Assembly (NCBI GenBank): GCA_033239005.1
Contig: BSQZ01000030.1
Coordinates: 1,016,001-1,080,000 of the forward strand
Reading direction: 5' to 3'
DNA length: 64,000 nucleotides
DNA from: Lamellibrachia satsuma
Taxonomy: Eukaryota; Annelida; Polychaeta; Sabellida; Siboglinidae
Position numbers and translations under genes: made by a program. The notes beneath the pieces were generated by a model that was not told the DNA's origin, ran no database searches, and saw nothing but the letters and a program-made list of their open reading frames with translations. Shown piece after piece: positions 21,803 through 34,697 of the stretch; position 1 is the stretch's first letter, and each line of letters starts with the position of its first letter.

Positions 21803-24800
21803 GGCGGCGGCGGTACGGAAAAGCCTAACCCAACCTCTTGTCGGTTGTATAACCCTAGATAGACTGCATCGAGACAGTGCTGTTTGCACAATCCTACCAG
21901 CTTTTAGCGGCGACGGTACGGAAAAAGGTAACCCCAACCTCTTGTCGGTTGAATAACCCTAGATAGCCTGCAAGAAGGTGTAACCAATATCAAAAAGACG
22001 AGACGAGTGGAAGCGCACAAGCCAAAGTCCATCAACAACGACTGATCAATGTCAAAAAAGATAAAACGAGTGGCAGCACACAAGCCAAAGTCCACTAATA
22101 GCGACTGACCAATGTCAAAAAATAAAACGAGAGGGAGCGCACAAGTCAAAGAAGTCAAAGTCCATCAACAGCGACTGACCAATGTCAAAAAAGACAAGAC
22201 GAGTGGGAGCGCACAAGTCACCTACCTGACACTTACAGTGTCCATTGTCACCTCACTAACCATTACAGGCCAATATTAACTGCGTATGTAACGCTTTTTA
22301 CCAAGTATGCAATGCATTCAGCTATGTAGTAACGCGTTTAGCTACGTATGTCCGCCTGTCTGTTCGCTATCTTCATTTCCGTCCACTACCATCTTCGTAT
22401 ACAGTCCTGTATAGTCACCCCATGCACCAGAATATTCTTTCATTACTGGTCAGTTCACCCCATCCACAATTGCCCTTCGTAGCATCTTCAAACATTTTAT
22501 TTACCGCCCATCTCTCCTTTCATTCATCCCCTCCCACTACCCCCTACATTGACCGCCGTTCGTCTACCTCTGCAAGAATATTCATCCATTACTGGCCACC
22601 TGCATCTCCATCCACATCCGTTCGTTGACTCTTCATCCATCAATGCCCTCCACCCCCAATCTTCACATACGTCTGACTGCACGAAGTGGCGAAATAACGA
22701 TTTAGCAAAACAACCTTTTCCTTTAACTGTGTGACATTTTGTGTGTGTTTTTTTTAACTACGTATGCGTTTTTGTCACATATGTAAAGCTGTTTGCCAAG
22801 GATGTAACACATTCACTATGCAACGCGTTTAGCTGTTCTTCCCGTAAAATACACGGTCAACTTAATTAGGTCAAACCTCAACTTAATTAAGGCAAATGAT
22901 TATAATGTATATAACACTTGGTATTACTCATTATCTACTCTGTCTACATACTTGATTTTATTACTGTACATACTGCATGGTTGAATGTGATTTCAAGTAT
23001 GTTTTTATGCTATCTCCTCAGTGTAAGACGTATTTCCATTTTTTTTTACAATAAAGTTATTATAATTATATTATTATTATTATTATGTCAAATGAACTAG
23101 GTCAAATGGCAACATTAATTAGGTCAAATATCATATGATTTGAAGTCAAAACACAAACTTTTCGAAATATAATGGAGCGTTTAGGGTGGCGCCCTCGTAT
23201 CCGTTTCGCTACCCCCTAAACCTAACCCTACCCTAACCCAACCCCTCCTATCGCTACCCTCGAGTTCTAACCCTACCTTAACCCTGACCCCTTCCTAGCG
23301 AAACGGACGTTGGAGCCTGCACCAGACACTGACAGCTATTGCGTCATGGGGAACCGTGTCTACTGCAAGGCATGTGCTTTTCCTGCAGCTAGATTTTTAC
23401 TTCCCATTACGTAAGCGATTTCTTGACGACTGCACTCTCGTCTGGCGTATTTATCTCGCTCCAGGAGTAACCCTTGTGCAAACTGGATCTTTTGAAATTA
23501 ATGAGCAGTGACGTTTTTTCTATACCAGCTATCATGTACTTAGTAACAATGTATCAAATGTCATTAACTAACCAAATTACGGACACATATGAATGTAGGG
23601 GCAATGTATGGAGTTGCTCTTAGGGACAGTCAGACGGAGGTAAATGGTGGAAGTGGTGACCAGTAATGGAAAAAAAGGTCAACGGATGGTACACGCTGTG
23701 GAGACAGCGCTGTGTATGCCATTGGAAGAATAGCTAAACGCGTTACTACATAGTGAATGTGTTACACACTTATAAAACAGCGTTACATGTGTGACAAACC
23801 GAATTAGCTAAGATTGGTAAAATGTCACGCAGTTAAATAAAAATACACAAAAATATCACAACAAAAGAAAATAACAGGTCACGCAGTTAAAGAAAATGAC
23901 TGCGAAATGTCTCGCAGTTAAAGAAAATGCCAATTGTCTCATCGTGTGTGTCTACCGGCGGGAGTATACACATTTTAAAAGCATGCAACAATGTTTCCAT
24001 TCACGAGACTACCAATGAAACACGAATACTAAAATAGTTGCTGATGTCATTGCAGTCGTTGCGCATTCTTTTTTATTTTTCTTTCATACACCCAGTCAAG
24101 AAAATTACAGCCTAATTTAATCTCTTTGACAAATTCGCAATTAACTCTGAATTAAGTGCTCGCTTAACAGTAGGTATTACAGGATAGTTCACAGTCGTGT
24201 TACCCAGGTGTCTAAAAAGGCCTGCAGTAACTATTCCAGTCACTAGCCTGAGAACACATCCTAGAGTATCATAGCACTAACAAGACAACTTGGTTCACCA
24301 AAGGTTTAAAACGTGCTGGGGTCACGAAAAAGAGGCTGTATACAGCATTTGTTATATCTATATATTCTGAATCTGCGCATATGTACAAAACTTATAAAAG
24401 CAAATTAACAATTATATTAAGACCCACTAAAACAGCACTGCAGAAAAACAATGTTAAAGGTACCTGGAATTGGATTTAATTTTTTGTTGTTGGTACAAAT
24501 GGTGGTCCGAATCTAGCAAAACATATTTCATTGTCTGATAAGGATGTGTATATTTAATGCAATCAACGAAGAGCATGCAAAAATACAAATACAACATGTG
24601 ATAAACTAATATTTAGGTTTCAAGAATGGTGTGTGTAGTAGCTAAAAGGTTGATTCCATAGATACAGTAGAACCAGTTACAAAAAAAAGCACCCGTTGGA
24701 AACAGCCACCCCTTAAACCCCGTGTTTTTGTCAGATCTACGCATTTGTACATCTCACCAGCCTCTGTAATCAGACCAGTTTATCTTGGTCACATGGGTGG

Positions 24801-27800
24801 CCTATTTAGAAGACTAATATGTATGTAGTTTTTTCACCATCCATTTTTTTTACGCACACACACACACACACACACACACAGGATAATTTAACAATAGTGT
24901 TGTTGAGATTTTTGTTTAGATTGCTCAAAGTGTACAGTAGAAAAAATATCTACGAAAACACCTTTCATATGTTTATATTGTAGGTTAGCGATGTCAAACA
25001 TTTGCTGTCATAGCATCATTACTTCAATACCGCAGGAAACCTAAGAACGATTTTATTTTCCAACAAATATTCACATAACTGCTTGATTATTTTTAACCAA
25101 ACATGCCATAACTTTGTAAGAAAATTTAAAATTGTGTCAGTTTTAACAGGATGTCGGTTAAATTCCAGACTTGTCAACATTTATTGTTTGGGTGACTGCT
25201 TTTATACTTCTAGTTGATAAGATACAAGGTGAATGGTTTAATTTCGATACGCCACCATAAAAGGGTGTCATATGACCAGATACCCGGTGCGGCAATCTTT
25301 ATACATTCAATAAAAATGGTACAGCAAAAATGACACATGGTTTAGAAAATGGTAGAGAAATGTCATACAGTTTAAAAAATTACAGACATAGGGCATACAT
25401 AAACTATAGATGCAGTTCTTACAACGATGCACGTTGTTACATCGATCGTAACAGCGCTAGCCGCACCCCGTTCGTTGCTAAGGCAACCGGAGTCCACAGT
25501 CCACGGTCCACTCGTTCGTCTATACTGATGTACTTACCTCGCCCAGTGTTTTAAAATAGCTCTCTGCTATAGCGCGCCCCGACAGGCGTGGTATTACAAT
25601 AATAATTCATAATCATATTATGTAATACTTGTAGTGATTTTGTTTATATTACTATATTCTGACGATTATGTTCATAATTAATTGTTTTGTACTTCTTGCA
25701 TTGTTTGGTTAGTTATAACAAATATATTATAATCATACGCAGAGTTTGTTCTTTTCTTCACAGAACCTAGCTTAGATAGATTTAAGTGCAAATGACCGGC
25801 TTACGTCCAGTGCGCAAACCAACGCTTTAACAACAATGCTAATATCACTACAGAAACCGTGTTATTTATCACGCGCACTTCCCGATTACCTTAGCATACA
25901 GGTGAATGTGGTAAATACTTAGTTTCAATGCGTTAACATGCAACTAAATGCGATAAATACTTAGTTAAAAAGCATTACCATACAGCTAAATGTGGTAATT
26001 CCTTAGTTAAACAGCAGTAACATATAGCTAAATATGGTAATTTCTTAGCTAAAAACGTTAACATGCAGCTAAATGCGGTAATTACTTAGCTTAAAAGCGT
26101 TAACATACAACTAAATGTGGTAATTATTTAGGTAAAAGCGCTAACATACAGCTAAATGTGGTCATTTATTAGCTAAACAGTTTTAACATATGTGGTAATT
26201 ACTTAACTTAAAAGCGTTAACTTGCAACTAAATATGGTACTTATTTAGCTAAAAATGCTAATTACATAGCAAAAAGTTGTATTTGCTTAGCTTAAAACCG
26301 TTAACATGCAGGTAAATATGGTAAATAATTAGCGTAAAATCGCTAACATACAGCTAAATGTGGTAATTTCTTAGCTTAAAAGCGTTAACCTACAGCTAAA
26401 TGCGGTATTTACTTAGCTAAACTCATTAACATGTAGCTGTATTTGGTACTTACTTAGCTTAAAAGCGTTAACGTACAACTAAAAGTGATATTTACTTATG
26501 CGAAAACAAACTTAACATAGAATATGGTATATACTTAGCTAAATAGCGTTAACATACAATTAAAAGTGATACTTAATATGAAAAAGTTAACATAGAGCTA
26601 AATGTGGTACATACGTAGCTAAATAGCGTTAACATACAATTAAAAGTGAAACTTAATATGCTAAAAGCGTTAACACACAGCCAAGCGTGGCAATTACGTA
26701 GCTAAAATGTGGTGACATATAAATAAAAGTTATATTTACTTAGCTTAAAAGTGTTAACATGCAGATAAATGTGGTAAACACTTAGCTTAAAAGCATTACA
26801 TAAGTGTGACAAAATACATATAAAAGCGGTATTTCTTAGACAAATCTGTACTCTCTCTCATTACTCGTGCTACGTATGTTTCATACGATAACCAATGCCC
26901 TAAATATGTTAGATGTACGCATACAGGTCAACTCGTCGATGCATACCCGCTGTCTTTATTAGCCAGGCAGGACGTCACGTGGTCTACTCCTCTTAGAGAC
27001 ACGACAAAAAGAATAATAATGAAATCCGAATTTCATCTTAGCGGGCATAGAATAAATTACTGCACATCATTGTGCAAATGAGGGGCTTATCTTTCAACTT
27101 GTTCAGACATCCAGTGGGCGAACCAACGCTTTAACTACAGCGCTAATATGATTATTTTTAAAACGCGCATTTCCCGAGTACCAAAATCCACTAGTCAACT
27201 GTTAGTATCGCCGTAATGCGTCCTTTCGGGAACGCGACAGAGCGGTGTCATATTACGGAATACGCGGTGAATACTTCTGCTCGTATGGCCTACCGCCGCT
27301 ACACGGCGCATTTCGCGTGTTCCTGAACGAACATTGTTCCGAGTGGACTCACAATGCCAAGAGAGTTCATAGTCCTCATCTAACGTGTGCGGACAATACT
27401 GCATAGCTTATTTGGTGCTTCGATGTAACGGCATACCGATGAACGCTTTCGTCAATACATTTGGTAGCGATTTAGTAGCTAACGATTGTCGCGCTTACCT
27501 CATTAATCATCCACGATTGTTATGATTGAAACTCATACGCATAACTTTTATGAAACTATAACCGACGAATGACAGCTCTTTACACCATTCACCGATAACG
27601 TACTGAACCCTGATTGATTAGATGTCTCATTCATTGATACCGTACTCAATAACCGTCACGTCAGCGATATGTGGGTTCCCCCTGGGTTTTCCCTAAATAA
27701 CCGCCACGTCAGCGATATGTGGGTTTTTCCCACTAACCGCTACGTCAGCGATATGTGGGTTTTTCCCGAAATTGAAATAAAAAAATTAAAATAAAAAATT

Positions 27801-28137
27801 AAAATTAAAAATTTAAATTTTTAAATAAAAATTAAAATTAACCAATGTCTATTTTTAGAAAATTAAAATTAACCAATGTCTATTTTTAGTAACCACCGCT
27901 CGTGCTCCGACTGCGCACCTCCTACAGTCGCTAGGGGGCGTTGCGTATGGTTTGTGGTGTTCCTACAACCGTCAGGGGGCGCTCTGATTGGCTGCGCGCG
28001 CAACCGGAAGTCGTTCAGACACATGGCCAAATAAAAATTAAAATTAAACGCTACGTCAGCGATATGTGGGTTTTTCCCAATGTCTATTTTTAGTAACCAC
28101 CGCTCTTGCTCATCGTAAACCACCTACCTACTACTTA
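21803..28137 (-). repeat. Right arm of giant inverted repeat
   Basis: Ends CCACCTACCTACTACTTA. About 45 bp beyond the end another TA microsatellite starts (28187). Confidence 0.9.
27240..27525 (+). pseudogene. Polinton-type protease relic (right arm, frameshifted)
   Basis: Mirror copy of 16021-16302. One T is missing near 27378 relative to the left arm, which shifts the frame before the cysteine block and gives an early stop. Codons before the shift are otherwise identical in reading to the left copy. Confidence 0.7.
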
Positions 28138-28186
28138 TGTATATTCTAACGTCTGGATCTCCCAAATGTGTTTGAATGAGCTACGA

Positions 28187-28247
<61 letters not shown>
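28187..28247. repeat. (TA)n microsatellite, right of palindrome
   Basis: About 30 TA units. Confidence 0.95.
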
Positions 28248-28251
<4 letters not shown>

Positions 28252-28671
28252 TATGAATATCGGACTCGTCGTTCTGCATGTAATGTAGACATGGTATTCA
28301 CATCAAAACATTTAAATTAAACATACTATTTATTTTAAAGGCAATAACAACAAGGCACTATCTAAAATGCTGTTTTGGTGTGTACAAAAAGTTTAATAGT
28401 ATACGTACTATATGCAAAAAAATTCAGTCAGTGATTCATATGCGCTGCTTCAGTATATTTTTGCTCGCGTCTCTGTGACGAGTGGTAGCAGGCTGCATAC
28501 ATGAGCGAAAACCGCATGGGTACAGTGTGATTCTATGCGTTTGAGAGCGACTCAAATTGCAAAGTTCCCTGGTAGACATTTTGTCTTCGTGACCCATATC
28601 CACACGCATACGAAGAGTGTTGTGCATGTGCTTAAAGTCGTCGGGTGCACTTGGATAGGGAGATGACAAAG

Positions 28672-28828
28672 GTGTGCTTCATAACGTCGTGACGCAATAG
28701 TCCCAATGGTGTTTTTCCGTTGAAAAGATCGCGCTAACATGGCCTATTTTTTAGCAGTAGGTTTAAGATGTATTTTAACTTGTGAAGGACGTGGCGCTGT
28801 GTGAGTTGATCAGAGTGCACTTAGGCCA
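28672..28828. repeat. Dispersed repeat, copy 1
   Basis: Matches 36666-36803 in the same orientation (GGTGTGCTTCATAACGTCGTG, ATGGCCTATTTTTT, GTGGCGCTGTGTGAGTTGA). Class unknown. Confidence 0.7.
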
Positions 28829-28856
28829 GGGGTCGGCAACCTTTTTCAATGGATGG
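28828..28856 (+). mobile_element. hAT-like terminal sequence
   Basis: CAGGGGTCGGCAACCTTTTT resembles the terminal inverted repeat of hAT/Charlie-type transposons. No matching opposite end was found, so it is a relic at best. Confidence 0.4.
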
Positions 28857-28889
28857 CCAAATAAGTGACTTTGAATAGGTTAGCGGGCC

Positions 28890-29028
<139 letters not shown>

Positions 29029-29639
29029 CTCGTGGTAACTGGCGCAATGCAATTATATACCTTGTGTCTAGCAGTTGTATTGACCGCTGTTGTAAATAGC
29101 ACGTCCACGAATATGAGTTATTATTATCGTGAAACATCAACGTCTGATTTTGAACAACAGTTGGATTATTCAAAAACACATTATTCAGGTTACGTGTTCT
29201 TGGCATGCCGCTGATGCCATATTGACCCATGTGACACAAGCCTGTTGCTGGTGATGTTGCTGCGCCACCAAGTGGCCCACACCTGGCTCAGAGACTTGTT
29301 CCTGCGCGCCTCAGCTTACTTCGGTGTGCTACAGGAGTTCTTCATATCGCGCATTCATCTCGGTCACAAGGTGCTGGAACTGCCGATAGTTTAGACAGCG
29401 AGAGCGAACACAGTTTAGTCTTCACGGCGACCCTTATTACGTTCTGCATTTTCATCGACTTGCCACACGGGTTTTCTCGTTGGATGATGGAGTGTGCCCT
29501 GAAGAGCTTTGCTTGGCACCTGCTTAGTCTTGAACCTTTTCCATCAGCGTACAACTCCGTTCGCCATTTCGCTGGCAAGCGACGAACGTTAGTTAAAACA
29601 ACACATTATCACTCAAACACAAATAAGGTAGTAGGGTAA

Positions 29640-31206
29640 CCTGGGGCAGCACGGTCCCTGGGGGTAAAACGGCCCCCACCACGTACTCAATATATATATA
29701 TAACTCTGAACGTTCCAAATCTGGTGCAAAATGATGCTAATTATATCTGATAACCGCGCGAAAGTTCAGCAACACGAGACAGACGTAATTAAATCAGTGT
29801 TTTTAAACTTTTATATGCATTGATTTAATATTTTGCCAATAGTAAAATGGTGCAAATCACCATACAACGGTGTGAATCGTGAATCATGGACTTACATGAT
29901 AATATAATTAATCAGTTGACAGATCAAACAATACAAAATGTGGAATAGTATGGTGTGCTTTGTATACATCTTATTAAGACGCACGTCTCTGAGGCAAGAC
30001 AGTCCCCTTGCATGTGGTGCAAGACGGTCCCTATGTCTTATCCCACACGCACATGGTCACACTTTGTCAAATTTATTACACATGACCAATTATGTTTAAT
30101 ACATTGAATATAATACGAACATTGCATAATTTACGTCCTGCTAGCCCGTAGGCTGTAATTATGATGGAATATCACTAAACCAATATTAGATTATGTATGG
30201 ATTGCAAGGTATGTATTATATGTTAACTCCCATTTAAATTTAACAACCATAATGGCCTGATATATTAATATCATACCATTTGTATATAATATATATTTTA
30301 ATTTCAGGCAATAGTTCAAGAACGCTGTCGAAGCCCCGTGTGCTTGCAGCACTGTCTTATACGCCAATATGCTGTTTATGGAACTTATTAAACGAGTATT
30401 CTAGCATCAACGTGTATTATTTTTAAATGTCACACACTCTTGACTTTTGAACTGAATAAAACACATGTACGTAAACCGTTATGGAATAGATCTACTACGA
30501 CTGGACCAATAGGCCTACGAATCGAAAGTAATAACCTGGACCTGAACAGCCGAAAACGTATAAATTATGATTTGACAAACGTAGTATGTAAGCTGATAAA
30601 AAACAGAAAACGACAATAGGTAGAATTAATAATTGTTTCACTTCGTCTTTCAACTGATCTCGGCCGAAGCATACATTTATTACGCACCACTTAACATCGA
30701 TTCATCACTTCATGTGCGGATGACGAATTCGTATTTTCGCGCACCGGGAGAGCCTTGGGTTAGGAATTTGACATTTTGGTTTCGCGTCGCGAAAACGATT
30801 ACATTTACGATGTAATGGAAGCATGTCATTTCACCCAAGTGTTATGTTGGCATTGCATACTAAATGCATTTATAACTGTTTATCTGATTCTTACGCGAGG
30901 CGTATTTGTGAATCTCGATTGCAATTTACAAACCATCGAAGCGAAGCGAGTGACAGCGATCGATATCGGCGGTACCGCAAAACAACAACACGTTGATACT
31001 CATTCACTGACGTTGTTCGCCTAATGTTTCTTGAGAATTGTCAAAGTAATTCTAAGTAGGTTTAAGCAGGCCCAAATTCGGGGACCACGACCGACCGCGT
31101 TATATCCGAATCTGCGTAATAACGAGGCGCGACTGTATAAGTAAAAACCACGGGGAGGGGGTTATAGACCGTGTTACCCCAGGTAGAGGACCGTCTTGCC
31201 CCAAGG
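29640..31206. mobile_element. Non-autonomous TIR element, about 1.6 kb
   Basis: Left end CCTGGGGCAGCACGGTCC; right end reads, on the opposite strand, CCTTGGGGCAAGACGGTCC, an imperfect inverted pair. GCAAGACGGTCCCT-like blocks also occur internally at 29994 and 30021. A partial copy (CCAGGGCTGC, then CTCTGAACGT and AAATCTGGTGCAAAAT) is at 33855-33950. No transposase seen. Boundaries approximate. Confidence 0.5.
31083..31137 (-). mobile_element. pogo/Tigger-like terminal inverted repeat (solo end)
   Basis: Read on the minus strand: TA then CAGTCGCGCCTCGTTATTAC and GGATATAACGCGG, the form of pogo/Tigger (Tc1-mariner superfamily) ends with a TA target. No partner end seen. Confidence 0.5.
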
Positions 31207-31293
31207 ATGGGGCAAGATGGCTTTTTGGGATATTTACTATTTTTCAAATGCAACTTAGTTAGGTTGTTTATTTACTAAAAATAGTTTTCCAAT

Positions 31294-32990
31294 GCACAGC
31301 CTACGTCACAGCCGCGTTGGAGTTTAAGGGGTATGACCACTGTTGACCTTCCTGTTTATTGTTTCACACGAATATAGGGTGTATTAAATTGTGATGTGTG
31401 AATTTAAACAATTGATATGATATGACGTAAGTGCAGTTGAGCAGGCATATTCACAGGTTTGTTTGTAGAAGCTACTGGCTGTGAAACAGTGCATTTTTTA
31501 GAGTTTAACAGGCGGGGGGATTTATGGGAATTTTTCTGCTATGGGCCACGTGAGCGCATGAATACATGGCTATTTTTGTAAAAAAATTTTACAAAACTTG
31601 GTCAGCATGTCAATGAGATGATGGCAGTTGCTGTGAAAAAATTTAAGAATTTTTTATTAGATACGTTTTCTTATAATCAGACAAAACGTGGCCACCAATG
31701 CAATTCTCTACTGTGGTCTGTCCCCTTAATGCTCGCCGCTAATTGATCAACATTGCAAACACTGAATATGTCTGCCTCCACGAAAGCAGACATTACACCA
31801 GAATTTCGCAATTTTATAACAGATTCCCATTAAACCACGTGTGATATTCTTGATTATAGTTGCAAATTGTTAGTTTTTAGGTCTTATAGGTGCAAAGGCC
31901 CAAAACATTGCCTTTGGTTTCACTTTGACCATCCTTGGGCGTCGGCCTTTTTAGCATTTGTGTCTTATTTTCATCTAAAGCGGAAACAGTTAACACAGTT
32001 ACACAACTCTTAACTAAACAGTACTCAGTGACAGAGTTTCATAACTTTACTAAAAAAAAACAATTATATTTTAGTGGCACCTCTACACATATCGCAATTT
32101 TCGTCAAGTGGAGGAGCAAAGAGCACCCCCAAACGTCGTAAAAAATAATGCGTTGCTAGTATATTTTGTATTTATTTTATTGACACATTTAGTACCAGTT
32201 TTAGTTACATAGTAACGCTTTCATCTACGTTTTTTATGTGCATTTTATCGCACTTACCTACATATGTAATGCTTTTTGCTAAGCATGCATCACTTTTAAT
32301 TATGTAGAAACGCTTTCACGCTATGTAAGTAATGCTGTTTGCTAAGTATGTATCAATTTAGCAATGTAGTAACGCGTTTTTGCGAAGCATGTACCGCTTT
32401 TATCTATGTAAGTAGCACTTTTAATTATGCACGTGTTCCATTTAACTATGTAGAAATGCATTCACGCTAAGTATGTACCACTTTTACTTTTGTGGAAACG
32501 CTTTCTCCCTATGTATGTGCCACGCCTGCTAAGTGGGAATGGTTTCTTACGTAGCGTATACCAGTTTTGTGACATTTCTGTGACATTCTCTTTAAATGCG
32601 TAACATTTTGGTGTCATTTTCTTTAAACTTGTAGCATTTGTGTGACATTTTCTTTAACAGTGTTCCACAGCCACCTCTTCTTCCCATCGACATCTGTGGA
32701 TGTAACGTCAGCACTTCAGCCAACACACGTGACCTTGGCGTAGAGCTCGGCTCCACGATGTCGATGGCCGCACACGTTAGCTGTACTTGGCGGACTGCCT
32801 ACGCCCAACTACCTGGCATAGCGCGAATACGATCACGCATGAGCGTGCAAGACGCTTGTACAAGCGTTTGCCACGTCGCGACTCGACCCTGTAAAACGCG
32901 GCCCTGTACAGCATTACGGGAACCCTGCTGCATCGACTCGAGATGGTCCAGCGATCAGCTGCGCGTGTCGTCCTCGGCCTACGTCGACGT
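31294..32990 (+). repeat. Large direct repeat, copy 2
   Basis: Second copy of 11366-12835, same orientation, about 20 kb away across the palindrome. Carries the same satellite stretch (32200-32540) and the same captured LINE fragment, plus about 32 bp near 31490 missing in copy 1. Confidence 0.8.
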
Positions 32991-33262
32991 GACCAACACA
33001 GCATGACGGCGCACCACGAGAGCTGCACTGGCTGCCTGTGGCGCAGCGAATTCAGTTTAAACTGTTGACCTTGATGCACGGCGCCGTGCATGCAAACACT
33101 CCAGTAGCAGTAGTATTAGCTACCTTGCAGACCGTATATCTTCCTATGTTCCCTGTCACAGTTTTCGTTCGGCTGACCACTCACTCGTTGTCGAACGACG
33201 AGCTTTCTCGTCCAAGAGGGCTAAGAACGCAACGTGATTCTAGACGTTGTAACATGACCTGA
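32690..33262 (+). pseudogene. LINE RT C-terminal pseudogene
   Basis: In three frames: TRDLGVELGSTMSMAAHVS, then LLHRLEMVQRSAARVVLGLR, then ELHWLPVAQRIQFKLLTLMH. This is the usual order of the region behind the RT domain in CR1-like LINEs. At least two frameshifts; no catalytic part. Confidence 0.8.
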
Positions 33263-33283
33263 AAACCTTTCTCTTTAATCAAG

Positions 33284-33297
33284 TTCACACGCACGCA

Positions 33298-33329
<32 letters not shown>

Positions 33330-33332
33330 CAC
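33284..33332. repeat. (CACG)n/(CA)n microsatellite
   Basis: Short tetramer array directly behind the LINE fragment. Confidence 0.9.
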
Positions 33333-33339
33333 TTTATAT

Positions 33340-34690
33340 TATACGTATATACATACATACATAATCCTAATGCTTAATTATATTCACTGATGTGATGTAT
33401 TAAAAAAAAATTATTGTAAACAACACTTACTCTAACTTCCTCAAAACGATCACAATTTACATAAATAAAAATAAACAAAAACACGCCATCTCCTACGCCT
33501 GGCTCAATATGGCGAGTTTGTGTTTTGGTTTTTGTAAATTTTGATCGCTATATTGAAGTAAGAGTATGTTTTTGACAACGTGACATGTGTATATGTATGG
33601 TAAGTATACGAGAGGTTTGGCGGCTCTATGTGGTCGTTTTCATGGTTATGTCAGAATGTAAAAGATCGCGCTGACAGTGTCAGTGACAGTCCGTTTGCGT
33701 GGCCCGCTTGCCTTCGATCCAAGCGACGTGGTCGTCGCTACCCGTGTCGCTGACTAGGTTCGGGTTCTATGGATTGATGGCGTCAACAGCCTTTCCAATA
33801 CTGGGAATAATGTTGGCACATCATCCTCTTTCAAAGATAATATAGCATCATGATAACCCAGGGCTGCTCCGTAGGGAACTTAAACGAACTCTGAACGTCC
33901 CCAAATCTGGTGCAAAATTATGCTAACGTCTATCTGATACCCACCCCAGCCTGTGGTCACCATAACCAACTGGCGTGGGGCATTTGGATATTTTGAGCAG
34001 TTTTGTTATACAACAATGATTACCGTGTGGAATATGGTACATAGAGTGGGTCATTGTTCAGTTTTGGAGAATGTTTCTGGAGAATGTTTTTTGACTTTGT
34101 TCAAGTTGAAGATCGTTGTTCAGTTTGGAGTTTGTTTATTTTGAAAACAATAAAAAACCTTACATTTTAGCGCTGCTGTGGGTTTATTAACATACATTGT
34201 CACACGTATTATTGTGGCTCCGTGAAATAACTGGCAAAGTCGAGGAACGAGTGAAACACGGTGTGGCAACTTTGACAGTAAAACAGCAAGTATTTGATCA
34301 TTGCGTACATCAACACGTTTTTATCGACTTCTATCTGATTTTAATGACTCTGTGAGACGTTTTTGTACTGTTGATTAAATTATCGCCAGCGAGGGGAAGT
34401 TATTTGTAACCACATTGAACGCCAACCGATCGCTGAGGCGTGACACAATTATGTCGTGGACGCCAGCTGCGGATTACCGGTGCGTGACACTCTTAAGTGG
34501 GTTTCAAGTGCCTTTTGACCATTCTGACGTAATGGGTAAGCCCAGGTCATGCACGGTGACTGAACGGAGCGACGACACGGATTACGTCGAAGCCAATAAA
34601 GTCAGGTAACACGACCCACTAGGTATGACAGAGACAGCCGATAGTACTACCACAATAATGACTACATAGTCGGCCATATCCACCTGTTAC
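33340..34690. other. Non-coding DNA
   Basis: Apart from the partial TIR element near 33855-33950, no gene or repeat recognised. A 64-codon frame at 34415-34609 could belong to the retroelement frame that follows but shows no known motif. Confidence 0.4.
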
Positions 34691-34697
34691 TGAACAA

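Larger units (their letters stand above)
15407..28137. mobile_element. 12.7 kb giant inverted repeat (palindrome) with Polinton-type protease relics
   Basis: 15407-21740 is the reverse complement of 21803-28137 almost end to end: paired positions sum to about 43540-43547 throughout (15407 with 28137, 17993 with 25554, 21117 with 22422). Arms differ by scattered substitutions and single-base indels, for example one G more at 23173 than at its partner near 20362. From the outside in, each arm has subterminal CATATCGCTGACGT repeats, an adenain-like protease relic, a satellite of about 45 bp units, unique AT-rich DNA, a telomere-like GGGTTAG-rich patch, and inner repeats of about 63 bp. No transposase or polymerase was recognised. 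It could be a foldback-type element or an inverted duplication of a Polinton derivative; an assembly artefact is less likely given the differences between arms. Confidence 0.85.
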
